From NCBI GenBank assembly GCA_019049505.1, contig CM032454.1, positions 28,405,130-28,469,129 on the forward strand: 64,000 nucleotides of DNA. Reading direction: 5' to 3'. A program made the translations under genes and the position numbers. The DNA is from Pachyrhynchus sulphureomaculatus (lineage: Eukaryota > Arthropoda > Insecta > Coleoptera > Curculionidae). Positions 20,569-34,879 of the stretch are shown in pieces. The notes under the pieces were generated by a model that saw only the letters and a program-made list of their open reading frames with translations, made no database searches and was not told the DNA's origin. The number at the start of each line of letters is the position of its first letter. The first letter of the stretch is position 1.

Positions 20569-23500
20569 TTACCCCCTTCCAAAAAGAAATAGACTACACT
20601 AGTCTATTAAACTAAGGCTACTTATGTAAAGGTACAAAGTGGTACACTATCACTTAATACTAAGGTCAGAACTTAAAACAAAATTACAAACTTTGGACCT
20701 TACTACTAGACTTAATTCAATTAAGCACTAATATTAAGTACAATGAAAACCAAATGAAAATCTTTGCATGTACACAAGAATCTTATAACTAGACTTAACT
20801 TAATTAAGCACTAAGGTTAAGTACATCAAAAAGTAAATAAAAAATCCTTGCATGAACATAAGAAATACCTGTTCAAAGTAACAATCGCGGTCTTCTTATA
20901 TAAAAGAATCAGCTCTGTTATTGTTACCAAAACAAAAAAAAATATAACTTTGTCTAGACTCTTGTCTAAATCAAAAAAAAAATGAACTGAAACAAAGTAT
21001 GAACACCCCCCTTAAAATATTTTAAGGATTGTCTGAAAATTTTCTGTTTCAGCAAAAGAAATTTATAAAAATTCTTAAATAAAGAAAAACAAAAAAAATA
21101 AATGATTCTAGTGCAAACACTAACACTAAAAGGAGAAAGTCTTGTAAGACCATTTAGCACAAGGCTAAGAAAAACACCTGGATGAAAATCCAGACAAGCG
21201 CTCGGAAAAAAATCGCCATTAATGCTCTAGCTCACCGCTAAGAGAACATTCTAAATCTAGTATCACTACTAGTCGCATCAGAAAATAATCGCACTCTATC
21301 GCGCAATGTCGACGTCCTAAGAGATCTAGACATGCTAAAATCGCCAGGGAAAACGCTCTGGTTGATCGCCAGATAATCGCACTCTATAACGCAATGTCGA
21401 CGTCCTAAGACATCCAGACATGCTAAAATCGCCAGGGAAAACGCTCTGGTTGATCGCCAGAAAACTCGTCAGCTCATCGCCAACAAAACACTCTGGTATA
21501 TCGCCAAAAAAAACTCGGCTCCTCGCCAAGAAAACATTCTGGTATATCGCCAGAAAAAACCTCGGCTCCTCGCCAAGAAAACACTCTGGTATATCACCAG
21601 AAAAAAGCCTCGGCTCCTCGCCAAGAAAACACTCTGTAAATAGTCCTCGACTACACAAAGTCTGCGTTCTAAAAGAACAAACTCGCCATTAACATAGTGA
21701 GCAGCTATAAAAGCTAACAATATCACTATAGGCACAGTGAATAGCTATAAAAGCTAAAATTCACCCTAAACACAGTGAATAGCTATAAAAGCTAAAATTC
21801 ACCAAAACTGAATGATCCTGCTTCAAAAAGCAATGTTAACAAAGAACAGAATGATTAGTCCGCGCGCAACTAACATTCAAGGAAACATTCCCAATATAAC
21901 TATGTGAGACAGCAAGTCTCGAAATAGGACCTCCCTAAAGTCATAATCCTATATATAGGAGTCCATAAGCAAAACGACTCAAAATCACACATTTTGAGCA
22001 CATGCCCTCAGGCAACCAACATACACTGAAATATATACAGAAATATATACAGAAATACATACAGGAGTTCAAATCCCAAACTCTTGGTTATGATAACTCC
22101 ATACTGAGCTTGGTGAAAGCTCTGAGCAAAAGCTAATCAAATCTTCGGCACATCGCACCAAAGTGACAAATCTGCCTAGAAACATGAGCCAGAAAAAACG
22201 CCCTCCGTCATTCTTCAGGGTGGCTACACAGAGATTTAAAATTTAACCAGCATTGCGCTTCTCCAAGTTGCATGAAGAACCCTCGTGTACTTGTCTCGCC
22301 CTAGAACAACAACGAAAAACATTCAATCCATCCCACATAACAGGAGACAAACACCTCACCACGATATACTGAAAGGTGGAGACAATAAAATACGGAAATG
22401 GTGACCCTGGAGTCCACCAACAAAAGGGAGTAGATTATAGCATCCACTAAACTAAAACGGTGTCTACCACACCACCATAAGTCAAAAAAAAATTAATCAA
22501 TAGGGTGTTCCGAAACACACTACTGCCAACAGCCTGTCACCACTAATAGGCTAATTGGAACTGAGGTCGACTACAGTAGCTAGGCTCTCCTTTGGCTCAA
22601 ATAGAAATAACCATTGAGTAACAAAACCTCTAAAGGTCCCAAAGGTCAAACGTTCGCCCTCCATAGACTACCCTTCCAATCAGTCTGTTCCTCAGGAAGA
22701 CTAACTCCCTGCCAAACGTCGTAACGGCATCTGTTAGCACCCGGTGCATCACAGCCTGTAAAAAATAACTTATGGGATACAACCTAAAAGGTTTACAAGG
22801 TTGACTTAACCAAGCTTCTAACGGAAATTTCCAAAAAAAACGAAAAATGAGCTTAAAAGGCTACATGAAGCAAAAATTTCTCTATTTTTCGGTGGCAACG
22901 CTACAAAACTGTTGAAGACGACAAGAGCTTTTCCAGCTTAATCAGAGACAAGAAGAAAACATCGTTGACAGCTAAAATATTCGATCATGGTGTTAATCGT
23001 CTCCCTAGACAATAGCCTCTAGAAGAAACTGCTACAGGTATCAGGCATAACCGTTTTCTGTCAGCCCAAACTTCTAGATTATCTGGTGAAAATCTAAAAA
23101 TTCGGTTAGGAATCTTCCTTCACTGCGCTTAGCCTCTCTTGACAAGGTTCTCATCTCGGTATCAGATTTTGATCATTTCTTCGTGAAACGACTGTCTTAC
23201 TCTGCTCTCATCTCTTGTAAATGATCAGCCTTTAGTTCTCCTGCAGGACTTCAATTTCCTATCAATCTGATAGTAGACCGAAAAAACTCATCAGACGCCT
23301 ATGAGTCTATGCAAAAAATTTTTTTTAAAAAAATTAGTGACTCAAAGGTAACGTTTAAACGGCCCTCAAAAGAATAGAGTATACCCTCGGTTTGTCAATT
23401 CAGAAGAAGATCTAAATCAAAATAATCCAAGTCTTAGACTCACTGGATAAACCAAAATCAATTTACTCTTAATTGCACCCAACATATACCACTAAGGTAA

Positions 23501-23950
23501 TAGAAATACACCCACTCGGGTAACAAACTTTGAAATTGCTCATAAAAATTTTTGACTCTACATCATACCACGCGAGCTCCATCTTGCGCTTGTCCAAACT
23601 CAAGATCACTTTGGATTGCCTCTAATCAAAATTTCGCTTCCAAGTGTCAAGAACTGGATATTATTTGGGGTCATAAGCAAATCAAATCCCGCGACCACCG
23701 ACATACCAGTCTTATGATATATCCTGAGTGTGACTCTTTCGCAAGCTCGCAACAGCTGAGTCGATGCTAAACATCAACTACCATCAACCTAAGTTTGGAT
23801 ATGATCAGTACCCAAAACCTTAGCAAAAAATAATAAAAGTAAGCTATTCTCTGCTCAATTTTTATAACAGTCAAAGAAACGAGGTCGTCACCTCTACAGA
23901 GCAACATCAAAAAAAATAACGCAAAGCAATTAAGATAATGTAAATATAAA
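20569..23950 (-). other. 3' untranslated region of the gypsy element, with minisatellites
   Basis: There is no reading frame of note in 3.4 kb. At 21280-21465 a roughly 100-bp block is duplicated (shared core AAAATCGCCAGGGAAAACGC). At 21480-21640 about 47-bp units repeat four times (core CTCGCCAAGAAAACACTCTG). At 21690-21805 a 45-bp unit with GTGAATAGCTATAAAAGCTA repeats three times. Short open frames here come from these repeats. Confidence 0.7.
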
Positions 23951-25155
23951 TTATTCTTCTTCTGACAAACTTTCACCAGGGTTAGGTCCATTGAATGGTT
24001 TTAAGTCTTTAATATGCCATTGTCCTACTTTAGTCCCATCTAAATTAACTAAACCATAAACTAAATCTGAAATCTTTTCTCTTATCACGCAATGCACATA
24101 CTTAGGTACCAACTTAGATGTGAATTTATCAGCTGCACTGGAAAGAATTTTATTTTTTCGCCAAACGTGATCTCCTATATTAAAGGCAAAATCCCTTTTT
24201 CTAAGGTTGTAAGACTTACTGTTCCGTTCATAAGCCTTATGTATCCTACTACGCACGTCAGTGAAAATATCTTTTAAACCCTTTAAATTTTCGGCATACT
24301 CACCCCTGTTACCCGGAATTATTTCGCTGTCAACATTGACATCCATATCTAAATTTTTATAATACGATCCAGATAGAGGTATATGTCTGCCGTAAACTAA
24401 GAAAGACGGTGTGAACCCTGTTACTTCGTGTCTTGCGGTATTTATTGCTTGTTGAATTTTGGAAATATTGCCATCCCAAGTGTCATGTGAATCAACGTAA
24501 CTTCTTAAAGCGGTCCCGACTGTTCGGTTATTACGTTTAACAAAATTACATTGTGGAGAGTACACAGGATTAAAACGGATGTTAAAACCATAAGTTTCAC
24601 TTAAGCTCTTAAAACTCTTAGAGGTAACCTGAGTACCGTTATCGCATATTAAGAGCGATGGAACACCGTGGATTAGAAAGACATTTTCCAAAATTCTCTC
24701 TATATATCCAGCTTTAGAGCTTTTCAAAGGAAATAGCATGGTATACTTTGTAAACCAGCAAGAAACCACGAGAAGCCATTTATTTCCCCTTTTTGAACGT
24801 GGGAATGGGCCTACTAGATCAGCTGCTATGACTTGAAAAGGGTAATTAACCGTTTTCTCTTTTCCCATCAGCCCCATAGGTAGTGTATTTGGAGATTTCT
24901 GCGCTCCACATACTTCACAAGTCCTCACAAACTTTAAGATATCAAAACGCATTTTTGGCCAATAATACTGTTCCTGAACCCTGTAAAGAGTTTTATATAA
25001 AAACCAAAATGACCAGAAGTAGGAGGAGTGTGACACATGTCTATAATTTCCTCTCTCTGTGGTTTAGGAACTAGTATTTTCCACTCAGGTACATTAACTT
25101 TTAAAGGCAACTGGTTTGGGGTAAACTTGTACACGAAATCATTTTCCACCTTCCA
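23951..25155 (-). pseudogene. gypsy integrase domain
   Basis: On minus this continues pol after an in-frame TAG at 25158-25156. The zinc-binding HHCC part shows SGHFGF and CEVCGAQK, with one frameshift between them near 25005. The core has AADLVGPFPRSKRGNKWL (first Asp) and ICDNGTQVTSK (second Asp). The third block reads FVKRNNRTVG, where gypsy integrases have a Glu (VERxNRT), so the catalytic Glu is Lys here. The C-terminal part (SAADKFTSKLVPKYVHC, VYGLVNLDGTKVGQWHI) matches the usual post-core domain. Stop at 23951. This integrase is predicted dead. Confidence 0.88.
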
Positions 25156-27192
25156 CTACGGAAAATTTTGAGGAAATTCTTTAATTTGCTGCCGTAAATT
25201 ATCGTACCATGGATCAATGCGATCTATATCAACTGTATCAATTCTTACGCCAATTTGTGCATTAAGACTGTTCTCGTCCACTGTATGATCTGGGATTCTT
25301 GACAAAGCGTCAGGAATAACATTGTGGACTCCTTTTCTATGAATTAAATTAAACGTATGTTGTCTCAACCTAATCGCCCAACGCGCTAGTTTGCCACTAG
25401 GGTTTTTAATAGAATTAAGCCACAATAAACTATAATGATCTGTTATGACCGTGAAAGGAACACCTTCTATGTAAGGTCGAAACTTTTCGATGTTAAAGAG
25501 TACTGCTAAACATTCTTTTTCAACAACCGAATAGTTACGTTCAGCCTTTGATAAAGTTCTACTGGCATATGCTATCACTCTTTCCTCACCATTGATTTTC
25601 TGTGTTAGGACGCCCCCTAAACCGGTATTAGAAGCATCACTAGAAATATAAAACTGTTGGGAAAAATCTGGTTGGGATAAAATGGGAGCTGAAACCAATA
25701 GCTCTTTAATCTTTATAAAAGATTCTTCGGCTGCCTTTGTCCAATCTATCGATTGTCCTTTTTTTCGTCCTTTCAAAAGATCATTAATAGGCGACAACAG
25801 GGTAGAAAAATTCTCGATAAAACGTCTGTACCATGAACACATTCCTACGAAGCGCTTAACTTCCGTAGTATTAGTAGGTCTCGCATAATTAACCATGCTT
25901 GCTACTTTATCCGGATCGGTACGCAAGGAATTTGAGCCTACAATATAGCCTAAAAACTTTAGAGAAGTTTTGAAAAAATCGCATTTGCTCAAATTTATCG
26001 TCAGTCCGGCCTCTTTCAATTTATTTTTTACTTCTTTAAGTAAGCGTATATGCGATTCGAAGTCTTCCGATGTTACTAAAATATCATCGAGATAGGTAAA
26101 AATATGTGGCTCATATTTCGGACCAAATATAGCGTCCACTAAACGTTGCTGAGTTTGAGCAGCGTTCTTTAGACCAAACGGCATAGTGACGAACTGAAAT
26201 AGACCTCGGCCTACTACTGCAAAAGCGGTCTTTTCCTTAGAGGATTTGTCCAAAGGAATTTGCCAGAATGCCTTTCTAAGATCTATCGAGGATACATACT
26301 TAGCATTCCTGAGTGATGTCAAAATTCTATCGATGTTCGGTAATGGATAGTTATCAAATTTGCTGACCTCGTTGAGCTTTCTTCCGTCAAAGCATAGACG
26401 ATACTGTCCATCGGCCTTTTTCACCAATAAGATTGGAGAACACCAAGGACTGTTTGATTCTTCAATCACTCCGAGTTTCAACATTTCGTCTAACTCTTTA
26501 TTTAATACTTTTGACATATACGGAGACATGGCGAAGGGCCTTGTCTTTACAGGACTGGCATCAGCCGTATCTATAGACATGGTGATCTTATTCGCTCGGC
26601 CTAACCTATCTTTACTACTTATTTCTTTGAAAGAGCTTATTACGTTTTCTGCGTTTAAGCGTTCCGTCCGCGAGAGATAATCTAGGGTACATAGACGCGA
26701 GAAAAGGTTTTCTAAAGAACTTTCTGAATAACAATCTTTAAAACTTGTATGAGAATTGACTTCTAGGGACTGTGGATACCACGAATTATTTTTAAAATTT
26801 ACTAAAATTCCGAATTTTTGTGCAAAATCACATCCTAAAACCAAAGTATGTGATAGAGAAGGTACTACTAGAGCAGAGATTACTAAACAATGACCATTGC
26901 AGACTAGCGGCAACTCAACCGTACCTAAAACTTTTAGACGGCTTCCATCTGCAGTGGTAACACTTCTATTTTTGACGTGGCATATTTTTATACTTAAACG
27001 ACTTAAAATTTTAATACCATTCCGACCTACAACGGAGGCATTTGCACCAGAGTCAAATAAAGCCGAGAAATGGGCACCTAATAGATTTATCTTGATATGC
27101 GGTCTGTTATCTAAATATTTATGCACGAATAAAGGAGACATGTGACCATTTGGAGAAGCAGGAGTTTTAACTTGAGAAGGAGGATTTTTATT
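25156..27192 (-). pseudogene. gypsy pol: protease, reverse transcriptase, RNase H
   Basis: A long open frame runs about 27192 to the TAG at 25158-25156. Domains in order: aspartic protease (LFDSGANASVVG), reverse transcriptase (KADGQYRLCFDGRKLNEVSK, FVTMPFGLKNAAQTQ, catalytic YLDDILVTS), RNase H (FYISSDASNTGLGG, YSVVEKECLAV, ITDHYSLLWL). The frame is open upstream of the first Met (27141), through KSNKNPPSQVKTPASPNG, so it was once fused to a gag region that is now absent. RT and RNase H residues look intact. The TAG cuts the link to integrase. Confidence 0.93.
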
Positions 27193-27981
27193 AGACTTAA
27201 AAAAAATCAGAAACTTTTGTAACTATTTAGTCCAATCTGATCTATTGGATTATTTCTTTACTTAAGATCCTCGTTAGAATCTTTCATAGTCTAACTCATA
27301 GTCCAGTAGGTGATTGACTTTAAAATTGAAAGCTTCCATGATAAATGAATACAATTTAAAAGAAATGTTTAAAAGGTCGTGAAAATATTTCTCCTGTGCT
27401 CCCAATAGTCAAAATAAAAAATATGTAAAGGCACTTAAAATATGTAAACTTCTTTACCAAACATTTAAAAAATCTTCAACAATTTCAAAAAAATTTCTAA
27501 GTATTGCCTTGTATTAAAATTCTTTTACCAAATATGTTAAGAATTTTCAACAAAAAAAATCTCCAAATATCGTTTCACATCAGCAAAGTATTTTTTAATA
27601 TTCATGCAAAACATCGGTGAGAAAAAAGTACAGTTTTTTCTTCGGTTAACCGCAAAATAAATCTAACACTGCAAAAATTAAAGTAAACCAGCACATCTGC
27701 TAATCTGAACTATAAAAGTAGCTTTTAAGAAAAAAGTAGGAATCTCTTATCTTAGAGTCGATTAACAAAATTCAAATATCTAAACCACCATCAGATAAAT
27801 TGAAATAAATAATTCTACAAATTTCCTGCTTTTGTCCTATTGCTATAGTGTAGTTTCGTTTAATTAAATATTATGAAATAAAAATATCTGAAAAGTTAGA
27901 GCTTTTACTTTGTTCGAAAGCTAGTACACTGAACCCTTTAAAAAATAAAATTCCAAAAGCCCCGCGTTGACAGCGCTATTT
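27193..27981 (-). other. gypsy leader region between 5' LTR and pol; gag deleted
   Basis: AT-rich with stops in all frames and no zinc-knuckle motif. The bases just inside the LTR (on minus AATAGCGCTGTCAACGCGGG) sit where the tRNA primer site should be; I cannot name the tRNA. Confidence 0.6.
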
Positions 27982-29242
27982 TGTAACCTGTTAACTTTGC
28001 CCGCTTTTTGAGGCGTTATTTTGTACCGTGTATATTAATTGGTCGCTTTTAGCGGCGTCATTTTGTACCCTGTGAAAATTGTTTTTCCCACGCTTGGGCA
28101 CAATTTTCTTGCAACCTCTTTTTAATTTCTGAGAATGAATTGAGTGAATAATGATTTTAAAAGAACTAAAGAAATTAAACAAACACTAGCTCAGTTTTCC
28201 TTGGTAGAGATATATGGGTAAGAGATAATTGTTATACGTCTTTTTGGAATTATTTTCTATTTTTTAAAAAAGCTTCAGTCGTAAAAATTTTGGGCACCAT
28301 TCATTTTAAAATAGAAAGGATCTAACTTCAGTTAAAAAAATGAAAAAATACTGAAGTGTTTTACAGATATTACTAAAAAGAATTATACTAGTACAACTTT
28401 TCTTATCCTGAAAGGAAAATAGGTATTCAGTGAGACACTAGCTTTAATCAACAAAAAAAGAAAATTTATTCATGATTTAAAATAAAAGTTCCAACCTTTG
28501 CTGTTATAAAAATTATAAAAGTTCTAGCCTAAATGTAGTTTTTATAAATTAGAGTCCCTAAATCAGAGATTTTACTTCTAAATTTTGACTACACCCGAAA
28601 TCGAAGAGTCGTGATTTTCACTTCGCGATCTTTCAGTTCAAATTGCTGTTGAAACACTTATTTGCGGGGAATATATTTATTGATGTATGTTCTGGTAACT
28701 TACGGTTTTCCTAGGGGCTTCTAGGCCTTCAATGCTACACAAAACCGATTTCACACTTTTGAGGAGAGCCTACTTTAGCTACTCCATTTAGAAAACACAC
28801 AACGCCCACTACGGCTTTATGATAAAAAAAAAAAACTCGTGCTTAACTTGGCTCTCGTAGGTATTGTCGTATGCCTCTACTGCGGCTCGGTGGAAATTAG
28901 CCTGCTGCGGCTTGATGTTACTGCCTGGCGGCGGCTCGGTGTTCTCAGCCTGGCTGCGGCTTGATGGTACTAACCTCTCGGCGGCTTGGTGGAAATTAGC
29001 CCAGATGCATGTTCTCCGGACCCTTAAATAAGCCGTGGGCACTCTGTCTGTAATATGGCGACGCCGGAACCAAAACTCCGGATACAAACATTTGACCAAT
29101 CCCGGCGTATCGATAGATTCGGTCGCAAACCCGCACAGCACACTATATAACGAGCGATACAAAAATGAAAAGAAGTACATTATTAAGAGAAAAATCAGTA
29201 ACATTACATGGTCTTAAAATCTAGGAAAAAATGAATGTTACA
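27982..29242 (-). repeat. 5' LTR of the gypsy element (1261 bp)
   Basis: Direct repeat of 19283-20568; starts TGTAACC, ends GAATGTTACA. Confidence 0.93.
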
Positions 29243-30381
29243 ATATTTATATATTTATCTTGGACGTAGGCTCGACATTTTAGCTACCGTTTATATAGCT
29301 TCGCGTCTTGAACCTTTTATAAAGTTATAAACTACCCTCATTTCAATATTTTTAAAAAATTATGAAGAAATATACTCACACAACTATCTCTAAAGGTATC
29401 ACATTTGTCAAACTAAATTTTATTAATAATTTTCCATTTCATACCTTTACTAAGGCTTAAAAACGCGGAACTGTATAACCACTTTACTTCCAAGTGTCTT
29501 ACTTCCTTATCAAGAGTCAATAAAAATTCATAGCCAAATTTCCCAAATCTTCTTTTGCCCGTAAAATTTGAATAAGTAGTGATTAAGCATCAAACTGTAA
29601 ACTTATTATGTGCAGCCTCTATAAAATGGAAACTCGTTGGCATATTTGAATCATTTCGTTGCTATCTTCAACCATATTATGCAAATTACCATTTGTCCAA
29701 TTTCAGTCAGCTTGTTTTAACAGTTACTTTGTTTTTGGCTTAAAAATATTTGTAATTAAAAAGTGATTATTAAATTGTTACGGGAATAGTACGATACCAG
29801 ACCTATGTATTTGAAAAGTTGCATTTGATTTCGGAATACCACTGTAATTATTTTACAATAACCAAAAAAAAAGCAACGGTGTGCATATTGTGGCTGTTAT
29901 TTAAATGACTACTTTTTACACTATCTGTTTAGGTAGTACATTTTTTCCTGACTTATTTTCGACTATTTATGATGCTATACAGTTATTTTCAAAATGCGAA
30001 ATTTTTACTTTAGTTTAGTGAATTTTACGCCAACAGTTGATCTTTGAATATGATTTTAGAGTTATTATAACTTTAAACCGAAAAACTTCGAGTATAATTA
30101 ATTCAGCAACAGTTTTTTTTATATTGTAAAGGTAACAATTGTTAATTTTTTTTTTATAAAATTTGTTATAAAACTTCTAGGTAAACCACGGCAATATTGC
30201 AAATCTCATTTGTTTGTTTACCAATAGCAGAGTGAAAACGATCTTTTCATTTAATTTATTTTATCATTTCTTTAGTGTCGAATTTTTTCGTTATAAAACA
30301 GAACCGCTCTTCAGGATTTTTCTTCAATCCTTTTTTCTATAAGGATTCGCCGTTTTTAATATATTAAACGATTTTTATAAC

Positions 30382-30382
<1 letters not shown>
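29243..30382. other. AT-rich spacer beyond the gypsy element
   Basis: 29450-29660 resembles, in inverted orientation, 18740-19010 before the gypsy. Nothing else recognised. Confidence 0.4.
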
Positions 30383-30411
<29 letters not shown>

Positions 30412-30416
<5 letters not shown>

Positions 30417-30930
30417 GTGGGTCGAAAATTTTTTATTTTTTGTGAATAACAACTGGTCCAAATTTTATTGAATTTGAGTGACATTATAGCTCAAACCCTA
30501 ACCTCAAAATAGATTTATTCTTTAAATATCGAAGAAAATATAAAATTATACTTAATTATGATATAAATATTATAAGAAATTCTTACAGACCCAGACTTGA
30601 AACAAAAAACTCCTAAAACCTAACCTAAAATTATTGGAAATGAAGAAGTTACAAGTAAAAAATTATTTAATGTGTGTAACGTGACATATATGACATAAAA
30701 AATAATGAATAGCCAGTTTCTGTGACCAAGGAATGTAATATATATTTTTAAATCGACAGAGAAATTCTTAAGTTGTTCTTCGATATTTAAAGAATAAATT
30801 TATTTGAGGTTAGGGTTCGAGCCATAGATATCGCTCAAGTTCAATAAAATTAGGATCAGTTTTTATTCACAAAAAATAAACAATTTTCAGGGGAGTAAGT
30901 TTTTAAAAAAAAAATTTCGGCCCACTCTAA
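30412..30930. mobile_element. Fold-back MITE, about 519 bp
   Basis: The left arm starts TTAGAGTGGGTCGAAAATTT and the right arm ends AAATTTCGGCCCACTCTAA. The arms match through 100 bp or more (shared blocks ACCCTAACCTCAAA and its complement). (TA)n lies on both sides: 30387-30411 and about 30933 onward. Non-coding. Confidence 0.8.
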
Positions 30931-30931
30931 T

Positions 30932-30951
30932 TTATATATATATATGTTATG

Positions 30952-30986
<35 letters not shown>

Positions 30987-30989
30987 ATG

Positions 30990-31059
<70 letters not shown>
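30932..31059. repeat. (TA)n microsatellite with TATGTTATGT interruptions
   Basis: Two interruptions of the same sequence, at about 30946 and 30983. Confidence 0.95.
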
Positions 31060-31064
<5 letters not shown>

Positions 31065-31219
31065 TTTACGTGTTCTTGGAGTTAGATCATTAAAACTGTT
31101 CTTGGTTCTGTTATATATTTATTAACGTTTCGACCTTCGGAAGAGGTCTTCTTCAAAATTTGCTCTAAAAGATTACATTAGAAGAATTAAATATAGCTAG
31201 TTTTAATCCGTTTGTTGTA

Positions 31220-32111
31220 AAGGGTGATTCATTTAGAGGTACTTTTTTTTAAATAAAAAAAATGAATAAGAACAATTTTATTTTATAATCTTTATTATCA
31301 TATAAAAGAACCATTCTTTACAATTATTTCTTAAAGATAATTTCTTTCAAATGTTGTCCGCGACTACGGTTAACAACGTCCATTCTGAAGTTCCAATTTT
31401 CAATGACGCGTGTGAGTATTTCGAGTGGTATTTGGCCAATGACTCGAGTAATATTGGCCTCCAATGCCTCAATTGTAGCTGGCTTATCCATGTAGACTTT
31501 GGACTTTACATAGCCCCAAAGGAAAAAGTCAAGTCAATTTTTCTCGAAAACAGTGGATCATCTGCAAGCTTGTGAAGAGCCCAACGACTAAAACGGAAAC
31601 GATTCGGAAGGTCGGTCGGCTTCAGTTGTTGCACTAGTTGAATTTTGTATGCTTTTAAAGAAAGATCCTTACGTAAAATACGCCAAGTTGTTGAATATGA
31701 CAGGCCAAGCTGTTGAGAACGGCGACGAATCGACACTTCACGGTCTTCGCGTACACTCTCCGCTACCGCCCCTATATTTTCTTCATTACGTGCTGGATGT
31801 GGTCTATTCGGTCGAGCATTATCCAATAATGAAAATTGGGCCTCAAACTTATTGATGGTAGAGCGAATTGTGCGTTCGGTAGGCCGATTATGTGGACCAT
31901 AAGTTGCTCTAAGCGCCCGATACACATTCCTCGTAGAACGCCCATTTTCATAATAAAGTTGAACAATTTGTAGACGCTGTGCCGGGCTAAGTCTTTCCAT
32001 TATGAATTGTCAAACACTACTGAACAGGAATGCCACTTCAGTTGACACGACGCATGCGCAATCTGCAATTAAATCCCCATCACAAAAAGTACCTCTAAAT
32101 GAATCACCCTT
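31220..32111 (-). mobile_element. Internally deleted DUF4817-type DNA transposon, 892 bp
   Basis: Inverted ends AAGGGTGATTCATTTAGAGG, TA target duplication at 31218-31219 and 32112-32113. The uninterrupted arm of the host palindrome (32395-32410) shows the empty site. Only a deleted transposase is inside, so this copy is non-autonomous. Confidence 0.88.
31324..32000 (-). pseudogene. Transposase with catalytic core deleted (DUF4817 N-terminus joined to C-terminus)
   Basis: From 32000 the minus strand encodes MERLSPAQRLQIVQLYYENG and a second helix-turn-helix (SIRRRSQQLGLSYSTTWRIL), the DNA-binding half. Near 31520 it jumps, out of frame, to the extreme C-terminus LWGYVKSKVYMDKPATIEAL ... FRMDVVNRSRGQHLKEIIF, stopping at 31326-31324. 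The whole DDE core between RKI and LWGYVK is missing. A truncated DNA-binding peptide of 164 residues could still be made and might act as a repressor (inference). Confidence 0.85.
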
Positions 32112-32549
32112 TATATTTCGGGGTTAAATATTTGTGTCTTTTCGTAGTTTTTTAATTTAATAAAATTAACTGTATACATTAATGAGGGCCTTACCTTAGA
32201 AAGTAGTTCATTTTGTGGGGTGTTGAGTTTAAAACACTATTAATATCACATTTTTTCTTTCTACAAACAAACCACTTAACTCAACACCCCACAAAATGAA
32301 CTACTTTCTAAGGTAAGGCCCTCATTAATGTATACAGTTAATTTTATTAAATTAAAAACTACGAAAAGACACAAATATTTAACCCCGAAATATGCAACAA
32401 ACGGATTAAAACTAGCTATATTTTAATTCTTCTAATGTAATCTTTTAGAGCAAATTTTGAAGAAGACCTCTTCCGAAGGTCAAAACGTTAATAAATATAT
32501 AACAGAACCAAGAACAGTTTTTAATGATCTAATTCCAAGAACACGTAAA

Positions 32550-34199
<1,650 letters not shown>

Positions 34200-34208
<9 letters not shown>

Positions 34209-34879
34209 CATATCCATACATATACTTGTATAAAAATCTATCACACAGTTAGTTAAGTATTATATAGACAACGGAACGTGAAGTGCGTGGTCCTACAAAA
34301 ATGTCTATACAACTCTTATTGAAAGTACATAAATGGTGAAACGCCGGGAGGATTATTAGTAGAAAACGGAACATTGTTATGCGCTTTATTACTTTAAGGG
34401 TGCCAAACGTGTAGTCCACACGGGCAGAGCCGTAGACAAATACTAATAATACCTAAACTGATTTTTTTTCTTAAAAACAATCAATGTCTCAAAACTGTAC
34501 TTATAGATATAAATTCAGCAAGATCAATAAAAACGACTGACATGTATTTATTCTGCATTTTCCCTAACTTAGGTTTGTCAAAACTGGCATTTTCTTGCTG
34601 TTTTACTTGCGCAGACTACATGGTTAAGGTAAGTAAAAAACGACATAAAATAAGTAATAGTCTTATTAAATACTACTCACACAAACTAACCTCCCGGCGC
34701 TTTTAAATAAGAGTTGCATCAGTAATTTTCTTCGATCGTGTCGAAAGAGTCGGGTATAAAGTTCATTGATAGTCTTGACGCTCTCTCACCTATATTAGAT
34801 ATGATTACGTATATGATTTTTGTATTTTTTCTTGTTAACAGGTATCTGCATTTTTGGCTATTCATTTTTCCAAGTATGT
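34200..34879. other. Spacer, nothing recognised
   Basis: No coding or repeat structure that I can support. Confidence 0.45.

Larger units (their letters stand above)
19283..29242 (-). mobile_element. Ty3/gypsy LTR retrotransposon, full length on the minus strand, gag missing
   Basis: Two near-identical LTRs (19283-20568 and 27982-29242) enclose a pol gene. Each LTR starts TGTAACC and ends TTACA, and the 4-bp ATAT is present on both outer sides. The purine-rich tract just inside the left LTR (20569-20580, GGAAGGGGGT on minus) marks it as the 3' LTR. Order on minus: 5' LTR, short leader, protease, reverse transcriptase, RNase H, integrase, then 3.4 kb of non-coding DNA. Only 0.8 kb separates the 5' LTR from protease, with no gag reading frame. 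The LTRs differ by few changes, so the insertion is fairly recent. Confidence 0.93.
31060..32552. mobile_element. Large palindromic element between TA tracts, split by a transposon
   Basis: The outer arms 31060-31218 and 32390-32552 are inverted copies (shared blocks TCATTAAAACTGTTCTTGG and GACCTCTTCCGAAGGTC). A second pair of arms at 32114-32270 and 32275-32390 meets at a loop near 32272. Together they form one long fold-back broken at 31219 by the 892-bp element at 31220-32111. It has no coding capacity. The arm motif GAAGAAGACCTC...GAAGGTCGAAACG resembles a hammerhead skeleton but lacks CTGATGA. Confidence 0.7.

Noticed and set aside
21480..21640. Regularly spaced repeats resembling a CRISPR array
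   Set aside because: Units are contiguous and imperfect with no unique spacers, and they lie in a retrotransposon of a eukaryote.
31100..31160. Hammerhead-like skeleton in the palindromic element (also 32450-32500)
   Set aside because: The GGTC/GACC stem and GAAACG are present but CTGATGA is replaced by TTGAAGA, so the catalytic core is not met.
31506..32000. Complete host DNA-binding protein of 164 residues
   Set aside because: It lies exactly within a TA-flanked transposon and fuses out of frame to the usual transposase C-terminus, so it is a deletion derivative.
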